Shown: positions 3,535 to 7,370 of the stretch, one piece after another
Layout of the letters: every line of letters starts with the position of its first letter
Position numbering within the stretch: the stretch's first letter is position 1
NCBI GenBank assembly: GCA_030460725.1
Contig: JAKECL010000081.1
Span: 1-7,370 of the forward strand
Direction: 5' to 3'
Source of the DNA: Propionibacterium sp.
GTDB taxonomy: Bacteria; Actinomycetota; Actinomycetes; Actinomycetales; Actinomycetaceae
DNA: 7,370 nucleotides
Notes under the pieces: generated by a model
Seen by the model: only the letters and a program-made list of their open reading frames with translations
Told to the model about the DNA's origin: nothing
The model's database searches: none
Program-made: the position numbers and the translations under genes

Positions 3535-5595
3535 CTAGTGGCCGGTGCCGGTGCCGGTGTCGGTGCCTGTCGAGGTGCCGGAGCTGTCCTCCTGCTCGGG
3601 AGCGGCGGGGAGCTCGGGGGCCGGAGCCTCGACATCGGTCTCCTCACCGTCGGGACCGGCGAACTGGGCTTGGTACAGGCGGGCGTAGGCACCCCCGCGG
3701 GCCAGCAGTTCCTCGTGCCGACCGGTCTCGACGACGTCGCCCTCCTCCATCACCATGATGAGGTCCGCGTCGCGGATCGTGGAGAGTCGGTGGGCGATGA
3801 CGAAGGCAGTTCGTCCGCGACGCAGCTGGTCCATGGCCTTCTGGACCAGGACCTCGGTGCGGGTGTCCACCGAGCTGGTCGCCTCGTCCAGGATCAGCAG
3901 GTCCGGATGGGCGATGAAGGCGCGGGCGATCGTCAGCAACTGTCGCTCGCCCGCGGACACGGTGTCGCCCTCGTCGCTGATGGGAGTGTCGTAGCCCTGC
4001 GGCAGCTGGCGGATCAGACGGTCGGAGGCCGTGGCCCGGGCGGCCTCGACGACTTCCTCGTGCGTGGCGCCCTCGCGGCCGAAGGCGATGTTCTCCCCGA
4101 TGCTGCCCTCGAAGAGCCAGGTGTCCTGCAGCACCATGCCCGTGTGGGAGCGCAGCGTGTCCTTGTGGAGATCGCGGATGTCCACCCCGTCGATGCTGAT
4201 GGAGCCCGAGTCCAGCTCGTAGAAGCGCATCAGCAGGTTGACCAGGGTCGTCTTGCCGGCGCCGGTCGGCCCGATGATGGCGACCATCTGGCCGGGCTGC
4301 ACGTCCAGCGAGAGATCCTTGATGATCTCCGTGCCCGGGGAGTAGGAGAAACGGACGTGGTCGAACCGGATCCGCCCGTGGACGACCTCCTGCTCGGGTG
4401 ACGCTTTCTCCCCACGAGCATCCGCAAAGGAGGTGGCCCCGGTGTCGGGTTCCATCTCCTGCGCGTCCAGGAACTCGAAGACACGTTCGGCCGAGGCCAC
4501 CCCCGACTGCAGGGAGTTGGCCATGGAGGCCAGCTGGCCCAGGGGCTGGGTGAACTGGCGGGAGTACTGGATGAATGCCTGCACCTGGCCCAGCGACATG
4601 GAGCCGCCCGCCACCATGATCCCGCCCCCCACCGCCACGATGACGTAGGACGCGTTGGAGATCAGGCCCATCAGCGGCATCACCAGGTTGGAGATGAACT
4701 GTGCCTTGAACGAGGAGTGGTACAGGGAGGTGTTCGACTCGTTGAACTCGTCGGTGAAACGATCCTCCAGACCGTAGAGGGCGACGACCTCGTGGCCGGT
4801 CATGGCTTCCTCGACCACCCCGGAGACGTCGCCGGTGGCCTTCCACTGCTCGCGGAACTGGGGCTGGGCGCGCTTCATGAGCATTGCGGCGAACACCCCG
4901 CCGACCGGCACGACGACCATGGCCACCAGGGTCAGCTCCCAGGACATCATGAGCATCATGGCCAGGATGCCGATGATGGTGAGGATGGACTGGAAGAACT
5001 GCGAGAGGGTCTGGTTCATGACCTGGGTGACGTTGTCGACGTCGTTGGAGACACGCGACATGAGGTCGCCGCGGCTGTGTCGGTCCAGGTAGCTCAGGGG
5101 CAGTCGCTCGATCTTCTCCTGGACCTGCTGGCGCATGCGGTAGCCGGTGTTCTGGACGACGACGCGCAGGAACAGGCCGGAGATGTACATGAGGACCGCG
5201 GCGGCGACGTAGATGGCGGCCACGATGACGAGGACGCGGGCGAGTTCGGTGAAGTCGATGCCCTGCCCGGGGGTGACGTCCATGCCCTGGAGCATCGTGG
5301 CCATCTTGTCGTTGCCCTGGGCCCGCAGGGCGGCGACGGCCGCGTCCTTCGAGGGCGCCTGGGCGATCATCTTGCCGATGACGCCGTTGAAGATCAGGTC
5401 CGTGCCGTGCCCCAGCACGCGCGGCGCGGCGACGGAGGCCACGACTCCTGCGGCGGAGGCCAGCAGGGCCAGCACCAGCAACAACCAGTCCGGGCGCAAC
5501 TCGCCCATCAATCGGCGCAGGTTGGGGCCGAAGTTCTCCGAGCGCTGTCCGGGGGCGACGCCCCGGCCGCCCCGGGGTCCGGGTCCGTGGCTCAT
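3535..5595 (-). CDS. ABC exporter half-transporter, subunit B (canonical catalytic Glu)
   Basis: The product is 686 residues: a six-helix exporter membrane domain (helices about 37-58, 118-145, 200-240 as a pair, 300-335 as a pair) fused to an ATPase domain from about 405. The ATPase has Walker A GPTGAGKTT (442-450), Q-loop Q490, Walker B LLILDE (566-571) with catalytic E571, D-loop SSVD (574-577) and switch H602. Its signature is VSAGE (546-550) instead of LSGGQ. Family resemblance is to heterodimeric multidrug exporters (MdlB, TM288, LmrCD type); substrate unknown. About 60 residues separate helices 1 and 2, an external loop longer than in the minimal fold. The C-terminus (650-686) is acidic, then Ser/Thr/Gly-rich. 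The ATG overlaps the stop of the upstream partner as ATGA, with GGAGG at 5603-5607, which identifies this start despite a longer open frame. Confidence 0.95.
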   Translation of the reverse strand: MSHGPGPRGGRGVAPGQRSENFGPNLRRLMGELRPDWLLLVLALLASAAGVVASVAAPRVLGHGTDLIFNGVIGKMIAQAPSKDAAVAALRAQGNDKMATMLQGMDVTPGQGIDFTELARVLVIVAAIYVAAAVLMYISGLFLRVVVQNTGYRMRQQVQEKIERLPLSYLDRHSRGDLMSRVSNDVDNVTQVMNQTLSQFFQSILTIIGILAMMLMMSWELTLVAMVVVPVGGVFAAMLMKRAQPQFREQWKATGDVSGVVEEAMTGHEVVALYGLEDRFTDEFNESNTSLYHSSFKAQFISNLVMPLMGLISNASYVIVAVGGGIMVAGGSMSLGQVQAFIQYSRQFTQPLGQLASMANSLQSGVASAERVFEFLDAQEMEPDTGATSFADARGEKASPEQEVVHGRIRFDHVRFSYSPGTEIIKDLSLDVQPGQMVAIIGPTGAGKTTLVNLLMRFYELDSGSISIDGVDIRDLHKDTLRSHTGMVLQDTWLFEGSIGENIAFGREGATHEEVVEAARATASDRLIRQLPQGYDTPISDEGDTVSAGERQLLTIARAFIAHPDLLILDEATSSVDTRTEVLVQKAMDQLRRGRTAFVIAHRLSTIRDADLIMVMEEGDVVETGRHEELLARGGAYARLYQAQFAGPDGEETDVEAPAPELPAAPEQEDSSGTSTGTDTGTGTGH
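3541..3570 (-). repeat. In-frame hexanucleotide repeat encoding a Thr-Gly tail
   Basis: CCGGTG-type hexamers at the 3' end of the ABC gene encode the alternating Thr-Gly residues that close the protein (about 672-685). Because the unit is 6 nt, gain or loss of copies would keep the frame. Confidence 0.6.
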
Positions 5596-7331
5596 GCTGC
5601 CTCCTCCTCGCTCATCTGGGACGCGACGATCTCGCGGTAGGTCTGGGAGGACTCCATGAGTTCGGCGTGGGTTCCGCGGCCCACCACCTTGCCGTCCTCC
5701 AGGACGACGATCGTCTCTGCGTGGCGGATCGTGGCCACGCGTTGGGCGACGATCAGCACTGCTCCTCCCTGGACGTAGTCCGGCAGGCCCAGTCGCAGGC
5801 GGGCGTCGGTGGCGTAGTCGAGTGCGGAGAAGGAGTCGTCGAAGACGTAGAGGTCGGCGCGACGGTACAGGGCTCGTGCGATCGACAGGCGCTGGCGCTG
5901 GCCCCCGGAGAAGTTGGTGCCGCCCGGCTCCACACGGGAGTCGATGCCTGCGTCCAGACGCGAGACGAACTCGGTTGCCTGTGCTCCCTGCAGTGCCCAT
6001 TCGACGCGCTCACGCTGGGCGGCGTCGGGGGCGGGGACGCCGGAGACGGTCTCGGCGATGGTGCCGGAGAAGAGGTAGGCGTGCTGGGGGACCATGGCGA
6101 TGTGGCGCCGTAGTTCTGCGACCTCCAGGCGGTCCACGGGAACCCCGGAAGCCTCCACTGCGCCCGAGGTGGGATCCATCAGGCGCGGCAGCAGGTTCAC
6201 CAGGGTCGTCTTGCCGGAGGCCGTCGAGCCGATGACGGCCGTCGTCGTGCCGGGGGTGAGGTCCAGGTCGATCCCTTCCAGCACGGGTTCCTCGGCGCCC
6301 GGGTACCGCAGCGTCACCCCGCGCAGCGCGAAGGTCCAGCGCCCCGCGGGTGGGGGGAGGGGGGCGGAGGTGTCGGCCACGGAGGGCGCGTGGTCCAGGA
6401 CCGCGTGGATGCGGGTCGCCGACACATTGGCCCGCGGCACCATGATGAACATCATCGCGGCCATCATGACGCCCTGGAAGATCAGCCCCAGGTAGTTGAT
6501 GAAGGCGAAGAGCGCACCGATCTGCATGTCCCCGGAATCGATGAGGTGTCCGCCGAACCACAGGACGGCGACGTTCGAGACGGAGATGACCACCATGACT
6601 GCGGGGAACATGAGGGCGAAGAGTGTGCCGATCTTCAGTGCGACGCTGCGCAGCTCATGGTTGGCGTCGTCGTAGCGCTGGCGGACAAAGCGCTGGCGCA
6701 CGAATGCCCGGATCACCCGGATCCCGGTGAGCTCCTCGCGCAGGACCGTGTTCATGTGGTCGATGCGGGTCTGCTGGACCGAGAACAGGGGGGACAGGCG
6801 GACCATGATCAGTCCGACCACGACCGCGAGCACCGGGACCAGGATCAGGAGCAGCCGGGACAGCGACGCGTCCTGACGCAGCGCCATCACCACACCGCCG
6901 ACCCCCATGATCGGGGCCTGGATCATGATGACGAAGGTCATCAGCGTGACCATCTGGACCTGCTGGACGTCATTCGTGGAGCGTGTGATCAAGGACGGTG
7001 CACCGAAGGTGTGGACGTCCTGGGCGGAGAACGCCTGGGCATGGGTGAAGATCCGGTGGCGCAGCCAGGCACCCAGGCCCATTGAGATGCGCGCCCCCAG
7101 GAAGACTGCGAAGCCGGTGGCAATGGCCTGCGCGAGGGTGACGGCCATCATGGCCGCACCCATGCGCCAGATGAAGCCCGTGTCCCCCAGGGCCACGCCC
7201 TCGTCGATGATGCGGGCGTTGAGGTCAGGGAGGTAGAGGGCCGCGACTGTCGCGAGCACCTGCAGGGCGATTGTCACGAGGACTTCGCCCAGGCGGGTCC
7301 TCAGATAGGTCCAAGCCAGATGGAAGAGCAC
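5592..7331 (-). CDS. ABC exporter half-transporter, subunit A (degenerate catalytic site)
   Basis: The product is 579 residues: a six-helix exporter domain (helices about 16-38, 57-80, 128-150, 158-178, 237-260, 268-292) followed by an ATPase domain from about 332. The ATPase has Walker A GSTASGKTT (368-376), Q-loop Q416 and a full signature FSGGQ (474-478). Walker B ends in D498-D499, so Asp replaces the catalytic Glu, and the switch position is Q530 (VAQR) instead of His. This is the TM287-type pattern, the inactive-site partner of a heterodimeric exporter. The start is a GTG at 7331. The frame is open to the right edge, but the 13 codons before it contain no start codon and the N-terminus (LFHLAWTYLRTRLGEVL) aligns with family starts. 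No good Shine-Dalgarno is seen. It overlaps subunit B by 4 nt, so the two are translationally coupled. Any promoter lies outside the window. Confidence 0.93.
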   Translation of the reverse strand: MLFHLAWTYLRTRLGEVLVTIALQVLATVAALYLPDLNARIIDEGVALGDTGFIWRMGAAMMAVTLAQAIATGFAVFLGARISMGLGAWLRHRIFTHAQAFSAQDVHTFGAPSLITRSTNDVQQVQMVTLMTFVIMIQAPIMGVGGVVMALRQDASLSRLLLILVPVLAVVVGLIMVRLSPLFSVQQTRIDHMNTVLREELTGIRVIRAFVRQRFVRQRYDDANHELRSVALKIGTLFALMFPAVMVVISVSNVAVLWFGGHLIDSGDMQIGALFAFINYLGLIFQGVMMAAMMFIMVPRANVSATRIHAVLDHAPSVADTSAPLPPPAGRWTFALRGVTLRYPGAEEPVLEGIDLDLTPGTTTAVIGSTASGKTTLVNLLPRLMDPTSGAVEASGVPVDRLEVAELRRHIAMVPQHAYLFSGTIAETVSGVPAPDAAQRERVEWALQGAQATEFVSRLDAGIDSRVEPGGTNFSGGQRQRLSIARALYRRADLYVFDDSFSALDYATDARLRLGLPDYVQGGAVLIVAQRVATIRHAETIVVLEDGKVVGRGTHAELMESSQTYREIVASQMSEEEAA

Positions 7332-7370
7332 AGGTGGTCCGTTCGGAAGGGGCCGGGCGGTTCTGGTCCA

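Noticed and set aside
3048..3692. N-terminal extension of the reductase by about 215 codons
   Set aside because: The extension reads through the A/T-free tract and into the ABC gene's coding DNA, giving poly-Pro/Arg/Ala sequence. The ATG at 3047 has a Shine-Dalgarno and a normal family N-terminus.
4717..5640. Long plus-strand frames (up to 307 codons) opposite the ABC genes, and similar ones at 1896-3038 and 3313-4401
   Set aside because: They are antisense shadows of strongly supported genes in GC-rich DNA, with His/Asp/Gly-rich translations that mirror the sense codons.
5596..6000. N-terminal extension of ABC subunit B
   Set aside because: It overlaps the ATPase domain of subunit A in another frame and resembles no protein. 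The ATGA overlap with GGAGG at 5603-5607 marks the real start at 5595.

Overview
The window is very GC-rich, uses GTG as well as ATG starts, and carries families and control elements typical of high-GC Gram-positives: an LmeA/DUF2993 lipid-binding protein, an Hsp20 gene behind HAIR-like operators, and a TANNNT-type leaderless promoter. This suggests an actinobacterium, perhaps in or near the Actinomycetaceae. The lineage is an inference from composition and gene families; no marker gene is present to fix it.

Layout, left to right. (1) Positions 1-361, minus strand: the 5' part of an ACT-domain protein (ACT_3, formerly DUF2241) that runs off the left edge, probably translated from a leaderless transcript. 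(2) Positions 362-771: a divergent control region with a 7-bp tandem repeat. Next to hsp20 it holds a candidate ECF-type promoter, two HAIR-like inverted repeats, a 14-bp palindrome and a foldable leader that surrounds a near-perfect Shine-Dalgarno. (3) Positions 772-1248, plus strand: a small heat-shock protein (Hsp20). (4) Positions 3047-1376, minus strand: a two-gene unit, an aldo/keto reductase followed 10 nt later by a secreted or anchored LmeA-like protein. It converges on hsp20. (5) Positions 3048-3534: a 487-nt gene-free stretch, the most unusual DNA here. It has imperfect repeats of 22-23 nt, a structured 115-nt block bounded by 12-bp inverted repeats, and a 122-nt run with no A or T that includes 24 consecutive G. 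(6) Positions 7331-3535, minus strand: two ABC exporter half-transporters joined by an ATGA stop/start overlap. They form a heterodimer with one canonical and one degenerate ATP site.

How the parts relate. The two ABC genes almost certainly make one exporter. The reductase and LmeA-like protein look co-transcribed but have no obvious common pathway. Hsp20 looks like a stress-regulated single gene, with control at the transcriptional level (HspR/HAIR, perhaps an ECF sigma factor) and possibly at the RNA level. No mobile-element gene, CRISPR array, tRNA or rRNA is visible. I see no convincing new multi-gene system. The points most worth checking are the hsp20 control region and the 3048-3534 intergenic DNA.
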